A stretch of DNA of 64,000 nucleotides from assembly GCF_003096015.2 (NCBI RefSeq), contig NZ_CP029185.2, positions 2,638,001 to 2,702,000 on the forward strand. Direction: 5' to 3'. Below, piece by piece: positions 35,202 to 43,761 of the stretch (position 1 is the stretch's first letter; the number at the start of each line of letters is the position of its first letter). Position numbers and translations under genes: made by a program. Source of the DNA: Limnobaculum parvum (GTDB taxonomy: Bacteria; Pseudomonadota; Gammaproteobacteria; Enterobacterales; Enterobacteriaceae). The notes under the pieces were generated by a model that worked only from the letters and a program-made list of their open reading frames with translations, was not told where the DNA came from and did not search any database.

Positions 35202-35226
35202 AAAAAGCCTGCATTATCTGCAGGCT
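35202..35226 (-). terminator. Leader A, terminator T1
   Basis: Leftward AGCCTGCA-GATAA-TGCAGGCT followed by five U, about 40-60 bases after the predicted transcription start. Confidence 0.85.
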
Positions 35227-35259
35227 CTTATACAATCTATCAAGATACAACTTCGTGAC

Positions 35260-35299
35260 TTTATAGTGGTTACTATACCTGATAATCAGATAAAATCAA
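35260..35299 (-). promoter_or_regulatory. Leader A: Q-type late promoter of the tail operon
   Basis: Leftward: -35 TTGATT (35294-35299), 16-base spacer holding the perfect palindrome CTGATAATCAG (35279-35289), -10 TATAGT (35272-35277), and a -10-like TATAAA (35260-35265) where the start site is expected. The palindrome lies where Q-binding elements lie in known pR' promoters, and the TATAAA is in the position of the sigma-dependent pause element. Two terminators follow before the first gene. Confidence 0.75.
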
Positions 35300-35350
35300 C
35301 ATCTTTTTATTGTTTTTACCACTTTAAGTTTATTTATTTGTAAATACAAA

Positions 35351-35490
35351 CGTAATCAATGAATAACAAGAAACAATCAGAATATGGAAAATTACGTTAA
35401 TTGGATTGTTCCGGATGGTAAATTACCCCAGTCAAAACTACTAAAAGACAGAGTTGTTGCCCCAGAATAAACAGAACCCCTACCTACAGT
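35351..35490 (-). pseudogene. Remnant of a tail fibre 3' end
   Basis: 35351-35413 matches 37601-37663 nearly base for base (downstream flank and last codons of the long fibre). 35414-35490 matches 38067-38143 within that gene. About 400 bases between the two matches are missing and in-frame stops are present. This is therefore the decayed end of another fibre gene, left upstream of leader A. Confidence 0.8.
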
Positions 35491-35566
35491 ACATTCTGAG
35501 CAGCATTCGTACTTAATAACTGAATCGGCGCGGCTTTAATTTTCAATACTGCAATATAATCTCAAA

Positions 35567-36019
35567 TTATGGTCTAATTGGGGGCATGGGATTAACCCCA
35601 TCACCTGAATAGCTTTTGACGGCCTGGCGATATTCGCGTAAATGTGATGCATTTCCACCGACATCTTCAATATCATTGATCTGATCTTTCAACCAATACA
35701 ACTCGTTATAACGCCATTGTTCAACATCAATAAATTTTGTAAACGCTTTACCATCGTAGCAATACCGTGTCGTATAGATATCATTTGGGATTTCATCTAA
35801 AAAATAAACTTTATAGGGCTGACCAAAACCAAAATATCCATCTTCATCTGCACCACAGACATGGTAAGGCGATTTTATTTCAGTAATAACCACATACTTA
35901 GGGCGAATATTGTCTCTTAAATCATAATAATTATCGCCATGTTCATTACTGATAATCCAATAAGACTGACTCTCATTTATTGTTTTTAATTCTGAATTCC
36001 TAAATATACCTTTATACAT
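35567..36019 (-). CDS. Tail fibre assembly protein, 150 aa
   Basis: Follows the 408-aa fibre by 12 bases. It has the family's N-terminal beta domain (YWIISNEHGDNYYDLRDNI, CGADEDGYFGFGQPYKVYFL) and a short helical end with WRYNELYWLKDQINDIEDVG. It ends in a proline-rich NPMPPIRP rather than the more usual I-x-W-P. It is probably specific to its neighbour. Confidence 0.75.
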   Translation of the reverse strand: MYKGIFRNSELKTINESQSYWIISNEHGDNYYDLRDNIRPKYVVITEIKSPYHVCGADEDGYFGFGQPYKVYFLDEIPNDIYTTRYCYDGKAFTKFIDVEQWRYNELYWLKDQINDIEDVGGNASHLREYRQAVKSYSGDGVNPMPPIRP

Positions 36020-36031
36020 TTCACCCTCTTA

Positions 36032-37258
36032 CTAATTACTTTCTGCATTAACCCACGTACCATTAACAAGATACATTGGCACCCTGAAATACCATCCACA
36101 AAACCGAAGGTTTCCGTCATTAGTTGAATTATTAAAACCGGTTATGTAGCCATCAGGAATTTCATAATTTGCTGTCCCATCAGGAGGCCTTGTATACTGT
36201 TGTGAACCTCTGCGGATCCCCTGAATGAAATTTTTTCTTACCCAACTGCTAAGAGTGCCACCAAACGCGGATCCATTGATATCACCGCTAGAATTCATAT
36301 ATGAGTTACCCGCATACACCCAGCCACCACTGGCAATAATATCTTGCCCGGCAGTGATGCTCTTTGGTGCATTATAGTTACCCTTAACATCCCATTTATG
36401 ATTAACTTGCTGCCCCCCAGAACCAATCATATGAAGCAGCCAGCTTAAGTCTGTTCCTCCAACCAGCACTCCCATAGAAAATGCATACGCATTTACGCTG
36501 GGGAGAACAGTCCTTTGTTTAATTATGGGATGATATTCGCTGCCTCCTGCTGGGCGCTGGACTGATTGATAAAATGCAGATTTTGTATTGTATTGGTCTG
36601 CGTAAGCATTCGATCCAATATATGTACCGGTAATCGGCTGAGCAAACGTACCACCAGTCGTGGCAGAAACAGCGTCTACATCAACAGCACTTAATGTAAT
36701 AGCGTTGCCAGACTTACCATTAATCGTTGAAACTTTACTATCTGCTAAATCATTTGCCTGCTTCACCGCTTTAGATGTTGCCGAATCCGTTGAACTATCA
36801 CTGGTTATGCTGTCACTCAGTTTTACAATGCCGGCAGTTGAAGTTGAGGCTTTAGGTATATTAGAAAGCATATTAGCCGCTAGATCATAAGTTTGTTTAG
36901 CCTCAGCAGCCGCTTGCTTAGCCTCATCGCGCAATTGCTGAAAGACTAAAACCTGTTGCGGTGATAATTCACTTTCCCCCGGCGAAATTAAGAAGTCGTT
37001 CAACGTACCTGAAGGTGAGTCCGAATAAACAGTAATACTACCAACACATTTAGGTGAGAATCCTTCAACAAACAGTGTCACATCATATTCACCAGGTTCC
37101 ACATCCATACTGTATGAACCGTTCTTATCAATTAATAAATTTGCTTCGGTTTTAATGATGACATTCTGTGTGGTTCTTTTTGTTTTTAATTCAATCGTAC
37201 AATTAGGAATAGGCTCTCCTATTCCATCCTTCAAAATCCCGGCAATATTTATAGCCAT
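36032..37258 (-). CDS. Tail fibre, 408 aa, shared N-terminal anchor
   Basis: Residues 1-130 (MAINIAGILKDGIGEPIPNC... to QQLRDEAKQAAAEAK) form the prophage tail-fibre N-terminal domain that docks on the baseplate. They are almost identical to the 1048-aa fibre. A fibre repeat follows (TAGIVKLSDSITSDSSTDSA). The C-terminal half (about 190-408) is a distinct tip with GGTFAQPITGTYIGSNAYAD and YEIPDGYITGFNN. A different tip on an identical anchor implies a different receptor. It is read from leader B and carries its own chaperone downstream. Confidence 0.85.
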   Translation of the reverse strand: MAINIAGILKDGIGEPIPNCTIELKTKRTTQNVIIKTEANLLIDKNGSYSMDVEPGEYDVTLFVEGFSPKCVGSITVYSDSPSGTLNDFLISPGESELSPQQVLVFQQLRDEAKQAAAEAKQTYDLAANMLSNIPKASTSTAGIVKLSDSITSDSSTDSATSKAVKQANDLADSKVSTINGKSGNAITLSAVDVDAVSATTGGTFAQPITGTYIGSNAYADQYNTKSAFYQSVQRPAGGSEYHPIIKQRTVLPSVNAYAFSMGVLVGGTDLSWLLHMIGSGGQQVNHKWDVKGNYNAPKSITAGQDIIASGGWVYAGNSYMNSSGDINGSAFGGTLSSWVRKNFIQGIRRGSQQYTRPPDGTANYEIPDGYITGFNNSTNDGNLRFCGWYFRVPMYLVNGTWVNAESN

Positions 37259-37330
37259 GGAAGCTCCTGAATGTTATTAACACATATTGAGTAAATAGAA
37301 TAAAAAAGCCCCGCATTGTGCGAGGCTAAA
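36897..37330. repeat. Direct repeat, fibre 5' end plus T2 (copy 1)
   Basis: This 430-base stretch, covering the fibre anchor codons, ribosome site and terminator T2, matches 40434-40868 with only scattered differences in the same orientation. Recombination between the copies would delete 3.5 kb and fuse the leader of one fibre to the tip of the other. Confidence 0.85.
37302..37327 (-). terminator. Leader B, terminator T2
   Basis: AGCCTCGCA/TGCGGGGCT stem (one U-G), then six U, 44 bases before the 408-aa fibre ATG. Confidence 0.85.
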
Positions 37331-37451
37331 ATTGGTTGTTGAAATAATCGATCTTGCTAAATAACAAATTCAGATAACAATACGTTAATGAGTTAAAACG
37401 TTTTCATTATGCGTTATATAAGGCCACAAACACAGCCCTGAACCAGATGGC

Positions 37452-37481
37452 AAAAGAGCCCGCATATCATGCAGGCTCTTT
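37452..37481 (-). terminator. Leader B, terminator T1
   Basis: Leftward AAAGAGCCTGCA pairs with TGCGGGCTCTTT (one U-G) and ends in four U. Confidence 0.8.
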
Positions 37482-37511
37482 ACACACATCATTCGGATAC
37501 AACTTAGTGAC

Positions 37512-37551
37512 TTTATAGTGGTTACTATACCTGATAATCAGATAAAATCAA
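37512..37551 (-). promoter_or_regulatory. Leader B: Q-type late promoter of the 408-aa fibre
   Basis: Same arrangement as leader A: TTGATT (37546-37551), 16-base spacer with CTGATAATCAG (37531-37541), TATAGT (37524-37529), TATAAA (37512-37517). The core is identical to leader A, in line with duplication of a leader-plus-fibre unit. Confidence 0.75.
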
Positions 37552-37644
37552 CATCTTTTTATTGTTATTACCACTTTAAGTTAATTTAGTTGTAAATAAA
37601 AACGTAATCAATGAATAACAAGAAAACGATAAGAATGTGGAAAA

Positions 37645-40600
37645 TTACGTTAATTGGATTGTTCCGATACCATCAGCCATAATCTGATTACTAACAATAC
37701 TACCGGCTGTGCCACTAGCCCGAATAGACCTGCCAACCAACTTATATTTGATCTGATAGCTCCCAGCGCTCACTGTTTGAGTTCCATTTTTAAATACGAT
37801 TGACAAATTACCTGATAACTTAAAAGGCCCTGTACCTGATGGATTAATATCCCCTAACTCTTGCACAATAACTTTTTTCAGATCTGAGCCTGTTTGTGAT
37901 GTGAAATTTCCCAAAAACGCCGAAACTCCACTCAGATTGTCAAAAAATACTGACACATCTTCGTTGTCAAATTGCGACGGTAAATAGGCATACAAACGAG
38001 CGTCATAAAGCCAACCATCAGTATCAATTTGAACTGCCGATTTGAGTGATTTAGTTCCTAAAGTAGACGATGGTAAATTACCCCAGTTTAGAGAATTCAA
38101 AGTCAGCGTTGTTGCTCCAGAATAGACAGCACCTCCACCTACTGGCACGTAAAGACCATCCGCCTTTTTCTGTAATTGATTGCCTGCATCTGTAGAAATT
38201 TTTACTGAAGCGGAAAGATTTCCTTTGTTTGCCAATAAATTAATAGAATCAGTATTGGTAACTTTAGCTAAGGCATTGAGAGAATTATCAGGTGTCGTAT
38301 CTTTTGGTATGCATTTTAAAAAACCATTCTCATCAGATACCGTATTAGCAGTCGATAACATTTGAAAACTACCGGCCTTATACTCTTCAGCCACATTTAG
38401 AACCATCTGACCAGCGTATCCAGAAGAGGCTCGAACAACAAAATAGACTGAACTACCGGAACTTTCTAACTGAACTCTGGCCCCAACTTTTTCCGGAGCA
38501 ACATTTGTGCTCACCAACGTAACATTGGGCCACCCAGCAGAATATATATAGGGTTTATTATAAATATTAGTTGGAGATACCTGAACCAGATTAGTTCCAT
38601 CATCCGTAGCCATTGCCTTTAAACCAAGATTATTTCTGGCGGTTGCTTTAGCTTCAGATGTCGTGAGTTCAGACAGGTTATTCCCTACCTTGAACAATTT
38701 AGTAGAATCAATACCACACGGATCCGTCATAATGGCCAAAGAAGCATTATTGTGTGTTTCTGTCATTCCACTAGTCAAAATCATTGAATGACTACGCTCA
38801 CCTGATTCGATTTGTGCAGTATCAGCATAAATCGAGTCGCCAATAGTCGCAGATGTAGAACCCAGTGCGTTAGATGGCCCAAAAAAAACGAAATAGTTAG
38901 CAGCCAATGGGGCTGTGAATTTCACTGTTAATAGAACACAGCCGTTCCCCTGTGCTGTGGCTTTTGCTGAATGGGGAATCATTGCGCCACGGGGTGTACC
39001 TAGTTTTGTCATAAGCGTTGATAAATCGCAGAAAAACGTCATGCCGTCAGCCAGTCCTTCACGCTCAATTGTTCCGTGTAGGAATTTTGTCGTTCCCTGC
39101 TTAACGATGATTTGCATCACCCCCACTCCAGCAGGCAGAGGACGAGTCACTGTCACCCGAGGAAAAGATACATCAGTAGCTGTGATTTGCTGCATCGTGT
39201 GGTTGCTTATCAGACCATCAACTAACGTATTTACAACAGTGACTCGTGTCGCCGTCCATTTTGTGAAATCTGACGAATAAAGAAAATTATTTGAGCCCTG
39301 TGGCTCTGGTTCATGCCGACCAACAGCTATACCATTAATATATTCAACTGGGTATATATCAGCTCCTGCATAATGCAACAAACCATTGGCTCCTTTATAA
39401 GCATACCCATTGGCGCACTTATATCGCAGACGGTTATCCAGCTCTTCTGAAAGCATATTAATGACGGAACCATTACTGTATTTGATACTTTTTATGTAGC
39501 GAGCACCCCAATCGAGTGATGCTTGAGGCAGTGAGAACCATTCACTATCATCAAACGCGATCTCGGTTTCATCACCATTCGTATAATAGATAGTACAACT
39601 GCGTTTGGTATCAGAATCGGCAGGTATAAAAAGTCCATCACTCTTCTTCTGCAACTGATTTCCCGCAGATGCCGATACTTTTACGTTTGCCGAAAGCGTT
39701 CCCTTATTGGTCGTTAAATCGATAGTTTCAGTATTCGTAACGTTAGCCAAAGCATCCGCTGTTGAGGCTAACGTCCGGATAAACCCATTTGTATCTACGG
39801 TTGTATTTGATTCCGAACGGAATTGAAACCAATTACTCCACACTCCCTGTACTTTTGTCCTTTGCCACATCAAATTTTCTGCGCCAGATAAAGTAATCGC
39901 AAGCTGGCTTGAATATTTGGACAGCCCATGTTCAAGATGAATAACATAGAACCAGACAGAAGGTAGAGGAGCATTAGTAATCCCATCTCCCATATAAAAT
40001 CCGGTTTTTTCAATATTATTCCAGTCTGCTGGAGGCTCAATACGTTGGCATACCCCACCCAGACCAAAAGCCCCCACCGGCATTAAATTACCGGAGTCAG
40101 TTCCAACATTGCTCGCCGCCGCTGTACCCAACCCCAAGTTTTCTCTGGCTTTAGCGCGAGTCGCTGTATCAGCAAATTCTGAAAGGCAATTGGATATTTC
40201 TAGAACTTCATCGTCGGAAGCTGCGCCAATCATCGCTCGGGCATGAGACGAATCTGATGCAGATAACAAAGTTCGACCTAATTCACTCAAGGCAGTAACT
40301 GCTACAGAGTCAGGCCCTCTCAGATACATCAGCTCATCTGCCGCTGTTTTAAGTGCAGCAATTGCTGTAAGTAAAGGTGACTTATCCTGCTTATCATCCA
40401 GGCCAATAAGTACTTGTTCTGCACTATTTTTAGCCTCAGCCGCCGCCTGTTTAGCCTCATCGCGCAATTGCTGAAAGACTAAAACCTGTTGTGGTGATAA
40501 CTCACTTTCCCCCGGCAAAATTAAAAAATCGTTCAACGTACCTGAAGACGAGTCCGAGTAAACAGTAATACTCCCAACACATTTAGGTGAAAACCCTTCA

Positions 40601-40791
40601 ACATACAACGTCACATCATATTCACCGGGTTCCACATCCATACTGTATGAACCGTTCTTATCAATTAATAAATTCGCTTCTGTTTTAATGATGACATTCT
40701 GTGTGGTTCTTTTTGTTTTTAATTCAATCGTACAATTAGGAATAGGCTCTCCCATTCCATCCTTTAAAATCCCGGCAATATTTATAGCCAT
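37645..40791 (-). CDS. Long tail fibre, 1048 aa
   Basis: Main receptor-binding fibre. The N-terminal anchor (1-130) is shared with the 408-aa fibre. Helical spacers carry twice the ARENLGLG/ARNNLGLK type repeat. A duplicated unit (NTTVDTNGFIRTLASTADAL... NQLQKKSDGLFIP and SDENGFLKCIPKD... NQLQKKADGLYVP) brackets a possible carbohydrate-binding module (about 500-690, SSDFTKWTATRVTVVN to TAQIESGERSHSM). The C-terminal tip is beta-rich and ends DGIGTIQLT. No chaperone gene follows directly. It is read from leader C. Confidence 0.85.
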   Translation of the reverse strand: MAINIAGILKDGMGEPIPNCTIELKTKRTTQNVIIKTEANLLIDKNGSYSMDVEPGEYDVTLYVEGFSPKCVGSITVYSDSSSGTLNDFLILPGESELSPQQVLVFQQLRDEAKQAAAEAKNSAEQVLIGLDDKQDKSPLLTAIAALKTAADELMYLRGPDSVAVTALSELGRTLLSASDSSHARAMIGAASDDEVLEISNCLSEFADTATRAKARENLGLGTAAASNVGTDSGNLMPVGAFGLGGVCQRIEPPADWNNIEKTGFYMGDGITNAPLPSVWFYVIHLEHGLSKYSSQLAITLSGAENLMWQRTKVQGVWSNWFQFRSESNTTVDTNGFIRTLASTADALANVTNTETIDLTTNKGTLSANVKVSASAGNQLQKKSDGLFIPADSDTKRSCTIYYTNGDETEIAFDDSEWFSLPQASLDWGARYIKSIKYSNGSVINMLSEELDNRLRYKCANGYAYKGANGLLHYAGADIYPVEYINGIAVGRHEPEPQGSNNFLYSSDFTKWTATRVTVVNTLVDGLISNHTMQQITATDVSFPRVTVTRPLPAGVGVMQIIVKQGTTKFLHGTIEREGLADGMTFFCDLSTLMTKLGTPRGAMIPHSAKATAQGNGCVLLTVKFTAPLAANYFVFFGPSNALGSTSATIGDSIYADTAQIESGERSHSMILTSGMTETHNNASLAIMTDPCGIDSTKLFKVGNNLSELTTSEAKATARNNLGLKAMATDDGTNLVQVSPTNIYNKPYIYSAGWPNVTLVSTNVAPEKVGARVQLESSGSSVYFVVRASSGYAGQMVLNVAEEYKAGSFQMLSTANTVSDENGFLKCIPKDTTPDNSLNALAKVTNTDSINLLANKGNLSASVKISTDAGNQLQKKADGLYVPVGGGAVYSGATTLTLNSLNWGNLPSSTLGTKSLKSAVQIDTDGWLYDARLYAYLPSQFDNEDVSVFFDNLSGVSAFLGNFTSQTGSDLKKVIVQELGDINPSGTGPFKLSGNLSIVFKNGTQTVSAGSYQIKYKLVGRSIRASGTAGSIVSNQIMADGIGTIQLT

Positions 40792-40868
40792 GGAAGCTCC
40801 TGAATGTTGTTAACGCATATTGAGTAAATAGAATAAAAAAAGCCCCGCATAGTGTGAGGCTGGTGTTG
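40434..40868. repeat. Direct repeat, fibre 5' end plus T2 (copy 2)
   Basis: Partner of 36897-37330, at the start of the 1048-aa fibre gene. Confidence 0.85.
40834..40861 (-). terminator. Leader C, terminator T2
   Basis: Leftward AGCCTCACA/TGCGGGGCT (one mismatch, one U-G) then seven U, 43 bases before the long fibre ATG. Confidence 0.78.
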
Positions 40869-40980
40869 GTGATAGATAGATAAATGGTTACTAAATAATA
40901 GCCTCTGATATAACAACTTTAGTTGGTTAAATTTGTCATATCAGAAATAACAAAAATTATAAAATCAATTATTCTGCTGT

Positions 40981-41017
40981 AAAAACAGAGAGCCCGCACA
41001 AATATGCGGGCTCTCTG
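40981..41017 (-). terminator. Leader C, terminator T1
   Basis: Perfect 13-bp stem CAGAGAGCCCGCA/TGCGGGCTCTCTG around 6 bases, followed leftward by five U. Confidence 0.88.
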
Positions 41018-41045
41018 TATGTTCGTTCGGATACACGTTTTCGAC

Positions 41046-41085
41046 TTTATAGTGGTTACAATACCTGATAATCAGATAAAAACAA
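41046..41085 (-). promoter_or_regulatory. Leader C: Q-type late promoter of the long fibre
   Basis: TTGTTT (41080-41085), 16-base spacer with CTGATAATCAG (41065-41075), TATTGT (41058-41063), TATAAA (41046-41051). The -35 and -10 differ from A and B, but the palindrome, spacing and pause-like element are kept. Confidence 0.72.
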
Positions 41086-41157
41086 CATCCTTTTATTGTT
41101 TTAACTACTTTTAATTAACATTCATAACCAGGTAAACAAGCCGAAGTCTCCTTGCTG

Positions 41158-42585
41158 TCAGCGGCATCCATGACTACACTTATTTTCTTTCATCGTCCAA
41201 ACTTCACAGCCCTGAGAAGCACAGGCGGTACCGATATACAGAGTGTGATCATCAGGCGTATACATTTTTCGTATTCCCATATTTTCCCCATTGCCAAAGC
41301 CATCAATAGAAATCATCTCGAAAGTCTTTCCATCTTTACTGCTCGCAAAATCGAAGCCAAGGCTTTTTGGGTATTTGAAAAAAGTACGGAACCACGCTTT
41401 AAACCAACGCGTCATATGATAGTCATCTTCAACGATATTCGTATTAATACTTTTGAAAAAGACTCGAAGAAAATCTGCAAGCTTCTTGTATTTTTCGATA
41501 GAAGGATGCAAAACCAAATCACTAAAAAACGTCTTATAAACGGTGCCGGTATCCCAACTTCCCAAATATAAGCGCCCATCAAAGCTTCGTAATTCCCAGC
41601 AGTAGGCATTAGCCATATTACCAAGACCCGATGGATATTTTCCTAGGTTTCTGGTGCCGGTTGTGGGCTTCGTGGGTGAAATAGGTTTCTGCCCGATGAT
41701 AATTTCCCATTTGTCAGCTTTAGATACTCTGACTAAATCAAATCCTTTAGAAATAACCCACCGATTGACAGGATCGGTACTGTAAAGTGAGCAACTGATC
41801 CCTACGCCGACATAGAGGTGATTATCGAATACTTCTAAAGAAAGTGGGCATTCGTTGAGTTCATCACCCGCCCCTTTATCGATAACACGCTTCCAATTAC
41901 CACTTTCTGGATCTTCACATCGCCACAATTCAAACCCACCAATCGGCATCGTTGCAATATACAGGCTACCGTTGAAACTGATCATATTAAATATCTCACC
42001 GATTATCGCGTCTGTGTTTACGCGAGTCCAACCCTTTTCAGGGTTTTCAGTAACATATAAAAAACTTTCCAGTTCAGTAGTAACTTGATGTAACGCCGAG
42101 GTATATAGCTTTCCTTTATGAGCCTTAACGCTTCGCGTGCTGTATTCTGGCTCTATGCCCGCCAGAATATGCGTCCAACTCACACCATCGGTGGATTTCA
42201 ACATATACGAAGGGCCGTTTCCTCTTGCATAGCAGCCGCAGTACAAGGCGGTCTCACCTTCATCATCAGTGAATATCTCCATACTTCTAAAGCCCATCAC
42301 ACTCCATTCTTCTGGTGCACGAAAAACTCTTTCCCATCGTTTGTGGTCACTATCACACTTTGGATAGCGCCATATCTCAGCTGCCATTACCGGGTTATCG
42401 GGTGTATAAGCCTTTGGAGCGATTAAACCAAAATTTCCATAGGCATTATATGGAACATTCCGGCCTGTCCCTACATAGACGTAGTCGCCAAAACCTAACA
42501 TACTCCACGCATAATTATTCTGACGTGCATTGTCAGGATCGGCTTGATCGAACCCAGGTACTTTAGTTATTTTCTCAAATTTCAT
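41158..42585 (-). CDS. Beta-propeller-like protein of unknown function, 475 aa
   Basis: Not a recognised phage gene. It has repeated blade-like units: LGFGDYVYVGTG, EIWRYPKCDSDHKRWERVF, ALYCGCYARGNGPSYMLKS, GKLYTSALHQVT, GSLYIATMPIGGFELWR, NHLYVGVGISC, GRLYLGSWDTGTVYKT and HTLYIGTACASQGCEVWT. This L/T-Y-x-G-x plus x-x-W pattern is that of a 6-8 bladed propeller. A helical insert lies near 350-400. There is no signal peptide or membrane segment; the end is Cys/His rich (MKENKCSHGCR). It sits between spanin genes and leader C, so it is expressed with lysis. It could be an accessory (moron) gene, a sugar-binding factor or an immunity factor; none is shown. Confidence 0.7.
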   Translation of the reverse strand: MKFEKITKVPGFDQADPDNARQNNYAWSMLGFGDYVYVGTGRNVPYNAYGNFGLIAPKAYTPDNPVMAAEIWRYPKCDSDHKRWERVFRAPEEWSVMGFRSMEIFTDDEGETALYCGCYARGNGPSYMLKSTDGVSWTHILAGIEPEYSTRSVKAHKGKLYTSALHQVTTELESFLYVTENPEKGWTRVNTDAIIGEIFNMISFNGSLYIATMPIGGFELWRCEDPESGNWKRVIDKGAGDELNECPLSLEVFDNHLYVGVGISCSLYSTDPVNRWVISKGFDLVRVSKADKWEIIIGQKPISPTKPTTGTRNLGKYPSGLGNMANAYCWELRSFDGRLYLGSWDTGTVYKTFFSDLVLHPSIEKYKKLADFLRVFFKSINTNIVEDDYHMTRWFKAWFRTFFKYPKSLGFDFASSKDGKTFEMISIDGFGNGENMGIRKMYTPDDHTLYIGTACASQGCEVWTMKENKCSHGCR

Positions 42586-42816
42586 AATGAACCACTTAAA
42601 TGTTAATGTAATTTGGTCGTTATTAGGCCATTGTTAATGCCTACAACCTTTTTCTTATTGTTTTTTATATCTTTTCTATATGTATTTCTTCTTCATTCTT
42701 TGCTGTCGATAAAGCGGAAATAACGCATCAAAAGCCGCCCCGACTATCACAGAGCTCTCCCTCTCTAAAGAATGATGAAAAAATATTGGTGCACTTGTAG
42801 TGACATATAGAACTTT

Positions 42817-43140
42817 TTACATTTCTGATGTTTTCAGTATTTCCCGTACCCCCTTTAATTGCCCGTTACATTGCTCGATAACAGCAAAAAGCTCAGCGAT
42901 ATAGCTGGGATAATCACCGTAATGTTGAACCCGATACTCCGGCACCAAACAAGGCCTGAACAGGCTCGTTGGCACCGGCAGCGGTGGCGTTGACTTCGAC
43001 GACTCGTTCACGCAGCCGCTGAGTAACAGCATCAGGAACGGGAACAGCAACGCAGGGACTCTCCAGTTGGCTTTGCGCCAATGCTCGTTGCAACACTGCA
43101 GTGCGTTTTTCACTCTGTTGTTTTTGCTCTGCAACACCAT
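42817..43140 (-). CDS. Rz1-like outer-membrane spanin lipoprotein, 107 aa
   Basis: Second half of the spanin pair, coded in another frame inside and beyond Rz. A perfect AGGAGG lies 6 bases before the ATG at 43140. The hydrophobic stretch VPALLFPFLMLLLSGC ends in a lipobox (LLSGC, Cys near residue 42). The mature start is proline rich (STPPLPVPTSLFRP), as in Rz1. The 26-residue basic n-region before the core is longer than usual. It extends 97 bases past the Rz stop, with a helical end (IAELFAVIEQCNGQLKGV). Confidence 0.8.
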   Translation of the reverse strand: MVLQSKNNRVKNALQCCNEHWRKANWRVPALLFPFLMLLLSGCVNESSKSTPPLPVPTSLFRPCLVPEYRVQHYGDYPSYIAELFAVIEQCNGQLKGVREILKTSEM

Positions 43141-43339
43141 CCATCACCTCCTGGATTTGCAAGTACTGGGTCCTGATCTTGGCTGAATAGGCCCGTTCTT
43201 CTGCTAACGCCACCACTGCCTGTTGCTTCTCACTCCTTAGCTGATTTAACTGATGGCTCAACCAGCGGCAATAGAGCAGCAACACAACAATGCATAAAGC
43301 CGCTAATGCGGCAGTAACCCATTTACTGGAAAAACTCAT
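42914..43339 (-). CDS. Rz-like inner-membrane spanin, 141 aa
   Basis: One N-terminal membrane helix (about 7-24, VTAALAALCIVVLLLYC) is followed by a long periplasmic coiled coil rich in Gln/Glu/Arg (LNQLRSEKQQAVVALAEERA onwards). With Rz1 it fuses the two membranes in the last step of lysis. It follows the endolysin, with a 4-base overlap. Confidence 0.85.
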   Translation of the reverse strand: MSFSSKWVTAALAALCIVVLLLYCRWLSHQLNQLRSEKQQAVVALAEERAYSAKIRTQYLQIQEVMDGVAEQKQQSEKRTAVLQRALAQSQLESPCVAVPVPDAVTQRLRERVVEVNATAAGANEPVQALFGAGVSGSTLR

Positions 43340-43761
43340 GACTCAAACATCCGCTTCTCCAGACGGCGGCGGCGCTCCAGCCCGCCCAGCCTTTTTCCAT
43401 CGGCATGTACCCAACGGGAGAACTCTTCCGCCGAGCCGCCGTAATCTCGTTGATTGAGTTTGCGTAACAGGGTTGAGGTGCTGAGCGCCCGAGTTCCACA
43501 GTTAAATGCGAAAGAGACCAACGCATCAAACTGCCCCTGAGTTAATGGAACACGAACAATTTTTTGAATATCCTGCTCTACACGAACCAAATCTGCTTTT
43601 AGGTAGCGTTCAGCCTGCATCAGGCTAATTTGATCTCCTGATTTCACCCCCCCGGTATGGCCATAACCGATGGTCCATACGTTTGCCGGACAGAGATAAG
43701 CTTTTAGCTGGCAGGATTCAAAAGACTTAATATGATCCACACCCTGTTGACTAGTTATCAT
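43336..43761 (-). CDS. Endolysin, GH24 lysozyme, 141 aa
   Basis: Muramidase that cuts peptidoglycan. The catalytic stretch is KSFESCQLKAYLCPANVW then TIGYGHT: Glu, Cys nine residues later and Thr fifteen later. This matches the Glu-Asp-Thr triad of T4 lysozyme but with Cys in the Asp position, a known variant. C-terminal NCGTRALSTSTLLRKLN and FSRWVHADGKRLGGLERRR are the usual family end. There is no signal or anchor, so export relies on the holin. I start at the ATG at 43761, with GGAGG 5 bases upstream. Confidence 0.9.
   Translation of the reverse strand: MITSQQGVDHIKSFESCQLKAYLCPANVWTIGYGHTGGVKSGDQISLMQAERYLKADLVRVEQDIQKIVRVPLTQGQFDALVSFAFNCGTRALSTSTLLRKLNQRDYGGSAEEFSRWVHADGKRLGGLERRRRLEKRMFES

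Noticed and set aside
36032..40791. Invertible fibre region (Gin/Hin type)
   Set aside because: The repeats are direct, both genes point the same way and no serine recombinase is present.
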